From an uncultured Halieaceae bacterium (lineage in GTDB: Bacteria; Pseudomonadota; Gammaproteobacteria; Pseudomonadales; Halieaceae): a stretch of 64,000 nucleotides of DNA. The stretch spans positions 1 to 64,000 of the forward strand of contig CALJGI010000025.1 of the NCBI GenBank assembly GCA_938074045.1, written 5' to 3'. The notes below the pieces were generated by a model, which did not search any database, was not told where the DNA came from, and saw only the letters and a list, made by a program, of their open reading frames with translations. Shown here in pieces: positions 41,453 through 50,818 of the stretch. The translations under genes were made by a program, and so were the position numbers. Each line of letters begins with the position of its first letter. Position 1 is the first letter of the stretch.

Positions 41453-44400
41453 ATGACCAAGCTCTCGGTAAATAATCCTGCAGCTGTAATTGTAGCTTTT
41501 GTGCTCCTGGTCCTGTTTGGCCTTATCAGTCTCAACCAATTGCCTATTCAATTGTTACCGGACGTGGAGCGACCTCAGATCAGCGTCTGGACCGGCTGGC
41601 GGGCAGCGGCACCCCAGGAAATTGAAGAATCCATAGTCCAGCCTCAGGAAAAAGTACTAAAGAACGTTCCCGGTCTTGAAAATATGGTGAGCTACGCATC
41701 CCGCGGGCAGGGCTATATCGTGCTGGATTTTCGCGTCGGGTGGGATATGCAGTCCGCTTTGATTGATGTGATTACGCAGCTTAATCAGGCCGAAGACCTG
41801 CCGGTTGACGCCGACGAACCCTATATACAGTCGGGTGGTAACAGCCGTGGGAAAGCAGCATCCCTAATGCTATACACACTCCCCGGGAACAACATTCAAG
41901 ATGTCGCTACCTATCAGGATTTGATTGACCAGGAAGTGGAGCCCGCACTCGCGCGGGTACCCGGTGTGGCGCGGGTTGATCTGGGAGGCGAGCGGGAAAA
42001 GGAAATCAGCGTCACCATGGACATCCAGCGGCTGGCTGCTCTGGGGATAACAGTTACCGATGTTAGTCAGACTCTGAGGCGGGCCATCGACGTTTCCGGA
42101 GGGTTCGCCGATGTTGGACGTCGGCGCTATACCGTGCGATTTCTGGGGCAGCGCTCCATCCCCGATCTGGGAGAACTGGTTGTCGTGTGGCGCAGCGGCG
42201 AACCGGTGTATCTGAGGGATGTGGCCGAGATAGAGGTCAAGCTTAAAAAACGTCGGAACTACTCGCTTCGCAATGGCTTTCCTGCGTACTACATCAGCAT
42301 TGTACCGACATTTGATGCCAATACCGTCGATTTGCTCGATGGCCTGAACAAGACCATTGCAGAGGTAAATAAAGAGGTACTGCACGCACAGGGTTTGAAC
42401 CTGGAATTGAGTTTTGATGCGTCACTGCACATCCGGCGTGCCATCGATCTCGTACAGGGCAATCTGATGCTAGGTTTGTTTCTTGCTAGTCTGATCCTCT
42501 ATTTCTTTTTACGCAATTTTCGCTCGACCCTTATTATTGCGACCACCATCCCGATTTCGCTATTGGTTGCATTTATGGTTCTGCGCTACACCGGGAAATC
42601 TCTGAATGTGATTTCACTCGCCGGGCTGGCGTTTTCGGTGGGGCTGGTGATGGATGCCGCGATCATTGTGCAGGAAAATATTATCCGGCTGAGAGCTACA
42701 GGCCTTGGAACGATGGAGGCCACGCTGCAGGGAACTCGCGAGGTCTCCGGTGCACTGTTTTCATCAACATTGACCAGCGTGGCGATCTTTGTGCCTATTC
42801 TGTTTATGGAAGGCGTAGAGGGACAGTTATTTAAAGACCTCGCCATTACCTTGTGCACGGCGGTGAGTGTTTCGCTGCTGACGGCGATGACCATTTTGCC
42901 AGCCGCCACCGCGCGATTCTCGGTGGGCGAGGCGCAGAAGGACCCGTTGGCGCATCTATGGCAAAAAACGGCTGATATCGTGTTGCGGATCACCGATCGA
43001 GGTATCCATCGGATTGCCTGGATCGTCGGTTTGTTGACAGTGTGTGTCTCTGTCACCTGGATTCTGATGCCAAAAATAGATTTTTTGCCCAAGGCCAAGA
43101 TCGATGCCATTCAAACTTTTTGGGCAACACCCCCAGGAATCAATCTGGAAACGCTGGAAACGGAAATTGCCTCTGAAGTTGCTCGTCGCCTGAGACCCTA
43201 CTACAACGGCGAAAAAGAACCAGTGATTCGTGGCTATAACTTTGCCACCTTTAACGCTACCGACACGTCATCTTTCATCTACTTGGAGGATTCTTCAACC
43301 ATTGAGCAAATGCTGCATCTATTGCGAACAGAACTGTTTCAGGGGATCGCAGATACCCGGGCCTACATCAGCCAGGCTTCCATGCTGAACGTGAACTCTA
43401 ACGGACCCGGCGGGATCAATATAGATTTACAGGGTGCGGACACGACGCAGATGAAATTGGTGGCGGCAAAAACAATGGAGCTGCTGCAGGGTCTTTGGGG
43501 AGACCAGGGTGTGGTTTTCTCCAACCCGGACCTGGGGCAGGGAGAGGCCGAGTTGCGTGTCTATCCACGAGAGCAGCGTATCAGTATGGCGGGCCTGGAT
43601 CGCTTGTCTGTGGCGAATATTGTGCGCGCCTACACCGATGGACTGTACGCTGGGGAGTACTTTGACGGCAATTACCGCTATGACGTCATATTGCATGGTC
43701 CCCCCTGGTCTTCGCCAGAGGAACTGGCCGCGCTGCCGCTGGCGACTCCGGGTGCGGGCATTCAGACAATCGGTGAGCTGGCGGATATTGAGCGTGGTGT
43801 TGGGCCCAACCAGTTACAGCGGGTAAATGCTCGTCGTACGATCAGCGTTACGCTGCTGCCCCCAGACGAAGTCACCATGGAAGAAGCCATGGAGAGGATT
43901 CGTGCCGAGGTAGAGCCTGTAATCAAGCCCATGCTGCCCGCCGGAGCACGCATGGATTATCGCGGTAACGCTGATCAACTCGCGGAAGCGCTGCGCACAG
44001 TGGGCATAAATTTCCTGCTGGCCATTTTTATTCTCTTCCTGATTATGGCGGCCTTGTTCAAGTCCACCCGCGACAGTTTGCTGGTGCTGTTGGTCATGCC
44101 TGTGGCCATGGTGGGTGGAGTGGTTGCCTTGAAACTGCTGAATCTGGTGGTTTATCAGTCGCTGGATTTGCTGACCATGATCGGATTTATCATTTTGCTG
44201 GGACTGGTGGTTAACAATGCGATATTGCTGGTCGATCAAACCCGTGCAGCACAGCGGGCGGGAAAGACCTTGAGGGTGGCTGTACATCAGTCTGTGCTCT
44301 ACCGCGCCGGGCCAATTTTTATGAGTACCTTGACCAGCCTGTTCGGTATGTTGCCATTGATGTTGATTCCCGGTGTGGGTTCCGAGATCTACCGGGGCCT

Positions 44401-44545
44401 GGCGACAGTTATTGTTGGTGGAATGTCCGTTTGTGCGGTGTTCACCTTAATTTTATTGCCCAGTTTATTGCGTTTGGGGGAAGCTGACCCGGCTAAAGAG
44501 CCTACCGGACTTGGCCTTTTGGCTGACGAGAGTAGCCTTCTATGA
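41453..44545 (+). CDS. RND-family efflux transporter
   Basis: 1030 residues with twelve membrane segments and two large periplasmic loops, the AcrB/HAE1-type architecture. The start is placed at MTKLSVNNPAAVIVAFVLLV, the first helix; upstream residues are not protein-like. QLPIQLLPDVERPQISVWTG matches the porter start. Helix 4 has GLAFSVGLVMDAAIIVQENI, including the Asp that relays protons, and helix 10 has MIGFIILLGLVVNNAILLVD. The first gene of a pump operon: the adaptor overlaps by four bases. Gene order pump-then-adaptor is the reverse of the usual one. No outer-membrane channel gene is nearby. Confidence 0.93.
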   Translation: MTKLSVNNPAAVIVAFVLLVLFGLISLNQLPIQLLPDVERPQISVWTGWRAAAPQEIEESIVQPQEKVLKNVPGLENMVSYASRGQGYIVLDFRVGWDMQSALIDVITQLNQAEDLPVDADEPYIQSGGNSRGKAASLMLYTLPGNNIQDVATYQDLIDQEVEPALARVPGVARVDLGGEREKEISVTMDIQRLAALGITVTDVSQTLRRAIDVSGGFADVGRRRYTVRFLGQRSIPDLGELVVVWRSGEPVYLRDVAEIEVKLKKRRNYSLRNGFPAYYISIVPTFDANTVDLLDGLNKTIAEVNKEVLHAQGLNLELSFDASLHIRRAIDLVQGNLMLGLFLASLILYFFLRNFRSTLIIATTIPISLLVAFMVLRYTGKSLNVISLAGLAFSVGLVMDAAIIVQENIIRLRATGLGTMEATLQGTREVSGALFSSTLTSVAIFVPILFMEGVEGQLFKDLAITLCTAVSVSLLTAMTILPAATARFSVGEAQKDPLAHLWQKTADIVLRITDRGIHRIAWIVGLLTVCVSVTWILMPKIDFLPKAKIDAIQTFWATPPGINLETLETEIASEVARRLRPYYNGEKEPVIRGYNFATFNATDTSSFIYLEDSSTIEQMLHLLRTELFQGIADTRAYISQASMLNVNSNGPGGINIDLQGADTTQMKLVAAKTMELLQGLWGDQGVVFSNPDLGQGEAELRVYPREQRISMAGLDRLSVANIVRAYTDGLYAGEYFDGNYRYDVILHGPPWSSPEELAALPLATPGAGIQTIGELADIERGVGPNQLQRVNARRTISVTLLPPDEVTMEEAMERIRAEVEPVIKPMLPAGARMDYRGNADQLAEALRTVGINFLLAIFILFLIMAALFKSTRDSLLVLLVMPVAMVGGVVALKLLNLVVYQSLDLLTMIGFIILLGLVVNNAILLVDQTRAAQRAGKTLRVAVHQSVLYRAGPIFMSTLTSLFGMLPLMLIPGVGSEIYRGLATVIVGGMSVCAVFTLILLPSLLRLGEADPAKEPTGLGLLADESSLL

Positions 44546-45588
44546 CAAAAGTTTTGATGTTGCTGGCTTTGTGCTGGTTTGTTGTGTCGCCATCACTGGG
44601 CCAGCCAGGTGGTGTCCCCGTTGTTGTATCCCATGTGCGGGAGCACGCGGTGGTGCGCAGCATCCCTATTGCAGGGCGTGTTTTCAGTCGCAACGAGGCC
44701 AGTTTGAGCACGACAGTGGCCGGGCAACTGGATTGGGTCGCTGAGCCGGGAACGTTGGTCAGCAAAGGTGACCTGCTGGCTCGCATGGATGAAGCGCCGA
44801 TAGAACTGCGCAGAGTGGAGCTCGAAAACCTGGCGGCTCGAGAGGAGGTTAACCAGCGTTACCTGGAAAAAGAGGTGCGCCGTCTGCAACAACTGAGAGA
44901 GACCAACAGTGCTTCCCAGAGATTGCTGGATGAAGCCGAGGCCAACAGAGACCTGTCTCGTGAGGACATCGCCACCATCGAAACCCGCATTCGTCAAAGT
45001 GATGACGAGTTGCGTCGATCCAGAGTCGTTGCGGGATTTGATGGCGTGGTGACCCACCGGTATTTGAAGGCTGGCGAATATGTTCGCCCCGGGGATTCCA
45101 TTTTGCGATTGGTTGATGTCGGTGCCCTCGAAATTCGGTTTCAGGTGCCCGTCGCCTATCTGGGAAGGCTCGCGGTGGGTGATAGGGTCACACTGGAATC
45201 ACGTGAGGGGGGTAGTTACGAAGGTCGCGTGAGGACATTGATCCAGGTTGTGGATGAAAACTCACAGACATTTGAAGCCAGGGTGGACCCCGCTGTACCC
45301 TCCAATATGCCATTTGTGGCAGGTCAGTTAATGTCGGTAAATATTTCTCTCGCTGGTAGCGAACAGGGTGTACTGATTCCCCGTGATGCTGTCGTTCTCA
45401 GGGAGGATGGCAGTTACGTGTTCCGCATTGGACAAGACAATGTTGCTGAGCGCATTTCCGTTACATTGGGAGAGGGAGAACGTGATTGGGTAAGCGTGCA
45501 AGGTGCGCTTAGTCGCGGCGACCGAGTGGCTATTCGAGGTATTGAACGATTGCAACCCGGCCAGACAGTCGTGCCTGCCGATAGCTGA
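44542..45588 (+). CDS. RND periplasmic adaptor (membrane fusion protein)
   Basis: 348 residues. A signal peptide (MLLALCWFVVSPSLG) is followed by a lipoyl half-motif (RNEASLSTTVAGQLDWVAEP), a long alpha-helical hairpin (EVNQRYLEKEVRRLQQLRET onward), the second lipoyl half (VVAGFDGVVTHRYLKAGEYV) and a beta-barrel domain. It links the inner-membrane RND pump to an outer-membrane channel. Four-base overlap with the pump gene. No lipobox is apparent, so probably a soluble or lightly anchored adaptor. Confidence 0.92.
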   Translation: MTKVLMLLALCWFVVSPSLGQPGGVPVVVSHVREHAVVRSIPIAGRVFSRNEASLSTTVAGQLDWVAEPGTLVSKGDLLARMDEAPIELRRVELENLAAREEVNQRYLEKEVRRLQQLRETNSASQRLLDEAEANRDLSREDIATIETRIRQSDDELRRSRVVAGFDGVVTHRYLKAGEYVRPGDSILRLVDVGALEIRFQVPVAYLGRLAVGDRVTLESREGGSYEGRVRTLIQVVDENSQTFEARVDPAVPSNMPFVAGQLMSVNISLAGSEQGVLIPRDAVVLREDGSYVFRIGQDNVAERISVTLGEGERDWVSVQGALSRGDRVAIRGIERLQPGQTVVPADS

Positions 45589-45627
45589 GTGCTATCATCG
45601 CGGGTTTAGGCTTCGCGGGATTAAATT

Positions 45628-46287
45628 TTGACCGATATTGAATCTTCTCGACCACAGCGTCGTAAAATTACCACTGGAGGTGAGCGCAAGCGAATCGATA
45701 TCATCGAAGGGGTTTTGCGTATCATCAGCCGGGAGGGCATTCGCGCAGTGCGTCATCGGGCGGTAGCCACCGAGGCTGGAGTTTCCCTGGCTGCGACGAC
45801 CTATTATTTCTCGAGCCTACATGATCTGCTGGTTGAAAGTTTTTCCTATTGGTGCGTCAAGACCGAGGCTGAAATCGAAGAGTTCCGAGCCAAGGCCCAG
45901 GCATTTTTGGAATCTTCAGGCTTCCAGAATCTGCAGAGCGAGGCTAGTCGACAAGGTCTGGTGAACGCAATCTGTCAGCTGACTACCGATTATGTGATTG
46001 AGCAGGTGGAGAGCGGTCGCGAGAATCGTAATATTGAACTGGCGTTTCGACACGAGGCCCTGCGTGACAAGCGACTGCGTGAGCGCGTGCAGGCGCAGGA
46101 TCACAGCATGCTGGAAAATATCAGCGCATTCCACCGTATTTTGGGAACCGCCGATCCGGAGGCTGATGCTGAAATTTCTCTGGCAGTGTTATTGCATCTT
46201 GAGCGTCAAGCTCTGATGAACGGTGTTGAACGTGAGAAGATTGAGCGCGTTCTGTGTAGCCACTTCCATTATCTGGCGGGAACTTAG
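45628..46287 (+). CDS. TetR-family regulator
   Basis: 219 residues with a TTG start. The HTH is in IIEGVLRIISREGIRAVRHR followed by AVATEAGVSLAATTYYFSSL, a standard TetR motif ending in YYFSS. The C-terminal ligand-binding domain is not assignable. It lies 39 bp after the adaptor gene on the same strand, so it likely regulates the pump. The gap between adaptor and regulator is too short for a clear separate promoter. It is also a candidate to bind the palindrome at 37261-37276, but nothing ties it to that site. Confidence 0.85.
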   Translation: MTDIESSRPQRRKITTGGERKRIDIIEGVLRIISREGIRAVRHRAVATEAGVSLAATTYYFSSLHDLLVESFSYWCVKTEAEIEEFRAKAQAFLESSGFQNLQSEASRQGLVNAICQLTTDYVIEQVESGRENRNIELAFRHEALRDKRLRERVQAQDHSMLENISAFHRILGTADPEADAEISLAVLLHLERQALMNGVEREKIERVLCSHFHYLAGT

Positions 46288-46329
46288 ATCCAAAGTCATG
46301 GCTTCCTCGGAGTAACAAGCGCCAGCGCA

Positions 46330-46695
46330 TTAGGCTGTGGTGCTGAGTTCATCCCCACTATCATTGGCAGATATGTCGGGGGCAATCTTTTCATCCACCG
46401 TGGCTTCGAGATCTAGCGCTGTTTCGGCATCCTCGATGAGTTCTGAAACAGGCTCTGGCGCGGGCAATGGCACGTCAGAAATTTCTAGAATTGGCAGCTT
46501 GCGCGAATTGAGTTCGACCGCCAGCACCTGGCCCCGCAACTCAATATCCTTGGCATTGATTTCCAGCAGAGTATTGAGCGCTTCGTCCTTATGTGCGGGG
46601 CAATACACGCGAGCCGGATCACGGCCGTCGGTCCAGAGCTTCTGTTTGCTGTAATAGTGTCCGTCTTGATTTGTTACAACGAATCGCTGGGTCAT
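46330..46695 (-). CDS. Unknown acidic protein
   Basis: 121 residues from the ATG at 46695; a TTG 51 bases further upstream in frame is less likely. TQRFVVTNQDGHYYSKQKLW and RVYCPAHKDEALNTLLEINA form the ordered part; the C-terminal third is acidic and rich in Glu, Asp, Ala and Pro and is probably disordered. No family recognised. It follows the J-domain gene on the same strand and converges with the TetR gene. Confidence 0.65.
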   Translation of the reverse strand: MTQRFVVTNQDGHYYSKQKLWTDGRDPARVYCPAHKDEALNTLLEINAKDIELRGQVLAVELNSRKLPILEISDVPLPAPEPVSELIEDAETALDLEATVDEKIAPDISANDSGDELSTTA

Positions 46696-46730
46696 GGTGT
46701 CATCTGTTTCTTCGGGTGGACAGAGTGGTG

Positions 46731-47207
46731 TTAGCCGAGCAGGCAATCCTTGGCTTGATTTAATTTTGCGGCGAGATAGTCATTACCATCACGGTCAGGA
46801 TGCAATTTTTGCATCAGTTTGCGATGAGCTGCAATAATTTCTTCTTCCGTAGCTTCCTGATCAAGACCCAGCACGGATAGAGCTTCGCTGCGATCCATAG
46901 CGGTTTGTGTGGTGGTGGGGGCACCCTCGTTTTGAGCCTGTCTGCTCTGGTGCAGTTGGTGCAGAAAAGGGAACAGTTTGATTAACATGGGAAGCGATTG
47001 TCTAATAACCAGCAGCAACGCTGTTAATGCGGCGCCCAGCCAATGCATGCGCCCCGTTACCGTAAGTAGCACTGCAATGACAACCAGCGCCCACAGCCCG
47101 GTTTTGATATACACCGAACGGCGTTTTTCAGCGGGCACAGTCGTCAGATACCGCCACAACATGTAGGCTCCGAGGCCCAGAGTCAGCAGAAACAGCAGTC
47201 TAATCAT
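46731..47207 (-). CDS. Membrane-anchored J-domain protein
   Basis: 158 residues. Two or three membrane segments at the start (LLFLLTLGLGAYMLWRYL and TGLWALVVIAVLLTVTGRMH), then a linker, and a C-terminal J-domain: EALSVLGLDQEATEEEIIAA followed by HRKLMQKLHPDRDGNDYLAA with the HPD tripeptide that stimulates Hsp70 ATPase. This topology resembles DjlA and mitochondrial TIM14: the J-domain is at the C-terminus, unlike DnaJ. It would recruit DnaK to the inner membrane. Confidence 0.85.
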   Translation of the reverse strand: MIRLLFLLTLGLGAYMLWRYLTTVPAEKRRSVYIKTGLWALVVIAVLLTVTGRMHWLGAALTALLLVIRQSLPMLIKLFPFLHQLHQSRQAQNEGAPTTTQTAMDRSEALSVLGLDQEATEEEIIAAHRKLMQKLHPDRDGNDYLAAKLNQAKDCLLG

Positions 47208-47295
47208 GCGTCAGGTAGCCTTTGCAGAACGGTAACTTAGTGTATCAGAACCAGTTTAGGCGCGAGCGCCCAGAGTAACATCCACGCGGTGTTAC

Positions 47296-47487
47296 TCAAT
47301 CTTTGGGGAGGGTGTAGATGCCTATCTGCTTCAATTCGTTGAGGTAATGGCGACGCTCTGCAAGTTCCTGAATTGCCTCTTCCAATTCTGTTTGCGCTGG
47401 TGCTGTTTCGTCCAGCCCGGCAACGATTTCCCATAGTTTACGGCTGCTCAGATCACATGCCTTGAATTCGGTATTTGCGGTTCTCAT
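47296..47487 (-). CDS. Small unknown protein
   Basis: 63 residues with a good ribosome-binding site (AAGGATA) before the ATG. Mostly helical and charged: LSSRKLWEIVAGLDETAPAQ, then ELEEAIQELAERRHYLNELK. No signal peptide or membrane segment. Coding is supported by position between genes on the same strand and codon character; function unknown. Confidence 0.6.
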   Translation of the reverse strand: MRTANTEFKACDLSSRKLWEIVAGLDETAPAQTELEEAIQELAERRHYLNELKQIGIYTLPKD

Positions 47488-47562
47488 TTATGTATCCTTA
47501 ATTCGGCCGGCCAGAATACCGCAAAAAGCGAGGATGTTCACCTCCGTTCGGACTTGCCGTAC

Positions 47563-49617
47563 TCAGAATTCTGAGTAGGGGAACGGGGCCATACCGGACA
47601 GCGTCGGTCCTTCGATCACTGGATCTTGGTCGGGAGCGACCCTGGGCACGCGAAAATCTGCCCGCCTCAGGACATCAGGTCCTCCCGGGCCGTGGGCTTT
47701 AGTGGTGTCTGTCACTGTGACCAGTTGTACCCCGAGTTGAGTGCCGGAGAAACGGGCAACTCCATAGCCGTTGCTATGTGTGTCTATATATTTCAGTCCC
47801 TTGTTCGACTTGTTGGGTCCCAGCCAGTGCGCTATTTTCATCATTCCCGTTTGTGCATAGGCCATGGTTGCCAGCACACCGTGAAGCAGAGACATATTCC
47901 AGGTATTTTTGAGCTCTCCGTCCACGGTCGCCCCGCATAACAGGCGCGAGGATGAACTCGAGGATCCCGTGCGGTGCAGGGCTGATTCCCAGTGGGGGGT
48001 TGAACTGATGCCGCTGGTAGCAAAATCCATGCCCGCAGGTTTTGTGGCGGGCTGTTGGTATGCGTCGGGATAAAGCAGGGCTGCAGCATGCATGTGATGA
48101 TCTCCCGAAAGCGATACCAGGTTGGAGCGACCAGTGTCGTTTACAAATTCCAGAATTTTCCGGCGCTCCGAGGGGTACCCGGCCCAGGCATCCTGTATGA
48201 GTATGCTGTCCTGCATGGCCATAAAAGGGAGAGTATTCAGATCTAATCTTAGTGTCATACAGGGGATCCCGTTACCCCAGACTCGCCAGGTGGCCTTCGA
48301 TGCAGCCAGTTTCTCCTGAAACCAACCGCGTTGGCGCTTTCCCAGCATTGAACCGGCGGGTCGGCCGTAGGCGGGATTGGGAATCTGGCCGTCTCCAAAG
48401 GGCAAGGTATCTGGTGGTTTTCCATTATTGTATTCGCGACCACCATCGCAGATATCGACCAGCTCCGCAGGCTCAACCTCTAGTCCCAGCTTCTCGATAA
48501 GTCCGTAGGGCACAGCCGGGGGCGATCTGTAGCTGCGCAGATCGGTAATCAGGAGATCAACGTGTCTACCCCACTGCAATGATCGATAAATGCATAGGCT
48601 CGCCACCGCTTTCTCTGTCGAGGGGTCACTGTGCAAGCCGTCTTCTCTCAGGACGCCGAGGGTGCTGTTTTCAACGCCAGTCTGTGGCCTGAATTCATGG
48701 GAATGCTGGTTGGTTGTTGTGGAACTCTCTTGATCGAGGCAAGCGGGAACATATTCTGACCAGGCGCGGTTGGCATTGAGCTTTCTTTGCTGGTGCCCCG
48801 TGATCTGACCATTGTAGGTGGATGACCCCTGATAGTTATCGTTACTGAACTCGTGGTCATCCCAGGTGCAGATAAACGGCCAGCGGGCGCGTGCGGCCTG
48901 TAAATCAGGGTCCGACAGGTAAACCTTGTACAAGTGCCGGTAATCGGCGAGGCTCAGCGCATACTGAAGGTCCCCATCGCGTTGGCCATCTGGAAACTCA
49001 GGAAGTTTGCGGGCGAATCGTTCCCCGCCTGCAGATGTCCCGCGATAGCGCTCGTAAATAAAATCACCCAGATGCAGAACAAAATCAATCTGCTCATTCT
49101 CAGACTGCTGCTTGTCTTCTGTGATCATTCTTGACCATGCTCCAAAATATCCCTGTTCATAGTTTTGGCAGCTGGCAAAACCGATGACCACTGAGCGGTC
49201 TGCGTTTGGCTCGGGTGCAGTTCGGGTTCGTCCGATTCGGGATACGTCACCTTGCAGCGTGACAAAGCGATAGAAATAGCGGCTGTCAGGCTGCAGACCA
49301 TCAACGCAGAGTCTCAGTGTGTAGTCGTCATCGCTGAAGGCTTCTACAGTTTGATTCACCAATAGAAGAGAAAAATCAGCCGACTGGCTTACCTGTGCCC
49401 GCAAAGTCGCAGCACCAGTGGTGTTGGAGTCTGGTTCAACACGAGTCCATAGGGTGATGGAGTCGGGTTGTGGATCGGCAGAAGCGACCCCCTGCGGAAA
49501 CCTTTCCCCGTTACCGTGTCTTGCCGGGCCGTTTCCAGCTATGGCAGCGGGAAATGCAGTGACTGCCAGTACACTGGTCATGGCGCTGTTAAGAAATTTT
49601 CGACGCGGTAAAGACAT
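47563..49617 (-). CDS. phoD: PhoD-family alkaline phosphatase
   Basis: 684 residues from ATG 49617, preceded by AGGAATA. The N-terminus SLPRRKFLNSAMTSVLAVTA is a Tat signal, fitting PhoD, which folds with its Ca/Fe cofactor before export. GERFPQGVASADPQPDSITL marks the N-terminal PhoD domain. Metal motifs are FVLHLGDFIYERYRG, CTWDDHEFSNDNYQ and LSGDHHMHAAAL. It hydrolyses phosphate mono- and diesters in the periplasm or outside. The upstream extension of 19 codons lacks signal features. A phosphate box was not identified. Confidence 0.92.
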   Translation of the reverse strand: MSLPRRKFLNSAMTSVLAVTAFPAAIAGNGPARHGNGERFPQGVASADPQPDSITLWTRVEPDSNTTGAATLRAQVSQSADFSLLLVNQTVEAFSDDDYTLRLCVDGLQPDSRYFYRFVTLQGDVSRIGRTRTAPEPNADRSVVIGFASCQNYEQGYFGAWSRMITEDKQQSENEQIDFVLHLGDFIYERYRGTSAGGERFARKLPEFPDGQRDGDLQYALSLADYRHLYKVYLSDPDLQAARARWPFICTWDDHEFSNDNYQGSSTYNGQITGHQQRKLNANRAWSEYVPACLDQESSTTTNQHSHEFRPQTGVENSTLGVLREDGLHSDPSTEKAVASLCIYRSLQWGRHVDLLITDLRSYRSPPAVPYGLIEKLGLEVEPAELVDICDGGREYNNGKPPDTLPFGDGQIPNPAYGRPAGSMLGKRQRGWFQEKLAASKATWRVWGNGIPCMTLRLDLNTLPFMAMQDSILIQDAWAGYPSERRKILEFVNDTGRSNLVSLSGDHHMHAAALLYPDAYQQPATKPAGMDFATSGISSTPHWESALHRTGSSSSSSRLLCGATVDGELKNTWNMSLLHGVLATMAYAQTGMMKIAHWLGPNKSNKGLKYIDTHSNGYGVARFSGTQLGVQLVTVTDTTKAHGPGGPDVLRRADFRVPRVAPDQDPVIEGPTLSGMAPFPYSEF

Positions 49618-49779
49618 GCGGGAGTATTCCTGGAATTCATATTGCACGATAGCAATTCGCTGATTGGCCGCCAAGCTAGATCAGGCCTGCAGGTCTGTTA
49701 TTTTGGGCGCTAACGGTGTTTTCTCCGGTCGAGTCAATTGATCTGTTGGGGGAGAAACCCTACACTGCGCGGGGCAATC

Positions 49780-50724
49780 ATGGTGATCCCTATGGGGCAA
49801 AATGTTGGAAAGCAGGATGGTCTGAAAGGGCGCCGCGGTGTGCGCCGGGTTGATGCCATCCATCTTCCTGGCGGCAATCAATCGCCTGTGCGAGAAACCT
49901 GTGCAGTTGTTGAGGAGGACACACTGACCCTGGCTGTAGAAGGGATTGGCAGTTATACCTTGATGTGGACCCCAACTGAAACCATCGAAGAAGCCTTTGG
50001 ATTTACCGATGAAGATGGTGTGCTTGCTGATAACGGCAACCCCGAGGCGTTGTGTCTCGCCGCCGGGTTTGCGCTGAGTGAGGGGTTGATTGATTCTCTG
50101 GACGAAATCGCTTCCATGGCATTGTGCGTCGACCAACCGGATGTGGTTGAGCTTGTGCTAAAGCCGGGTATTGGACGCGAAGTACGGCGCGCTGATGTAG
50201 TCATACAAAGTTCCTGTGGTATTTGTGGTTATCGGGACATCGTTGAGAACAATGTCTATCAGCTGCGAGAGGTGCCGCGAGACCTGATACTCGACGAGGC
50301 TGTGTTTGACCGGCTTATGGAGGATTTGAGGGCGGGTCAGCACGTTTTCGGTGATACCGGTGGCAGCCATGGAGCTGCCATATTTACCCAGGGTGGAGAA
50401 GTGCTGGCGGTTGCCGAAGATCTTGGGCGTCACAACGCACTGGACAAGGCGATTGGCAGGCACCTGCTGGAAGGAAAAGAATTTTCTAAATGTGGCGTAC
50501 TGCTGTCCAGCAGACTGAGTCTCGAAATGGTGGTAAAGGTTATACGAGCGGGGTTACAGGTAGTCGCGGCCGTCAGCGCACCTACGTCACTGGCCATCGA
50601 ACTGGCAGAGCGACACGGGGTGACGTTGTGTGGGTTCGTCCGGGATACACGTATGACGGTGTACACACATCCCTGGCGTATTGGAGCAACGGGATGTATT
50701 CAGCCACAGGTCTCTCCACGATAG
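49780..50724 (+). CDS. fdhD: Formate dehydrogenase accessory sulfurtransferase FdhD
   Basis: About 314 residues. The catalytic motif CGICGY near residue 150 carries the cysteines that pass sulfur from IscS to the molybdenum cofactor, and GDTGGSHGAAIFTQGG, VAEDLGRHNALDKAIG and CGVLLSSRLSLEMVVKVIRA are the family's other hallmarks. The ATG at 49780 follows GGGG; a TTG at 49738 would also be in frame. No molybdoenzyme gene lies in this window, so the client is elsewhere. Divergent from phoD. Confidence 0.9.
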   Translation: MVIPMGQNVGKQDGLKGRRGVRRVDAIHLPGGNQSPVRETCAVVEEDTLTLAVEGIGSYTLMWTPTETIEEAFGFTDEDGVLADNGNPEALCLAAGFALSEGLIDSLDEIASMALCVDQPDVVELVLKPGIGREVRRADVVIQSSCGICGYRDIVENNVYQLREVPRDLILDEAVFDRLMEDLRAGQHVFGDTGGSHGAAIFTQGGEVLAVAEDLGRHNALDKAIGRHLLEGKEFSKCGVLLSSRLSLEMVVKVIRAGLQVVAAVSAPTSLAIELAERHGVTLCGFVRDTRMTVYTHPWRIGATGCIQPQVSPR

Positions 50725-50818
50725 TTGCCTGGGTTAACAGGGAAAGCAGTACAGCATTGCAAAGATAGTTGAACAGAGGCCTGATCAGCTGTTCGTTACA
50801 GTTCAGAGGAGTAATAAA

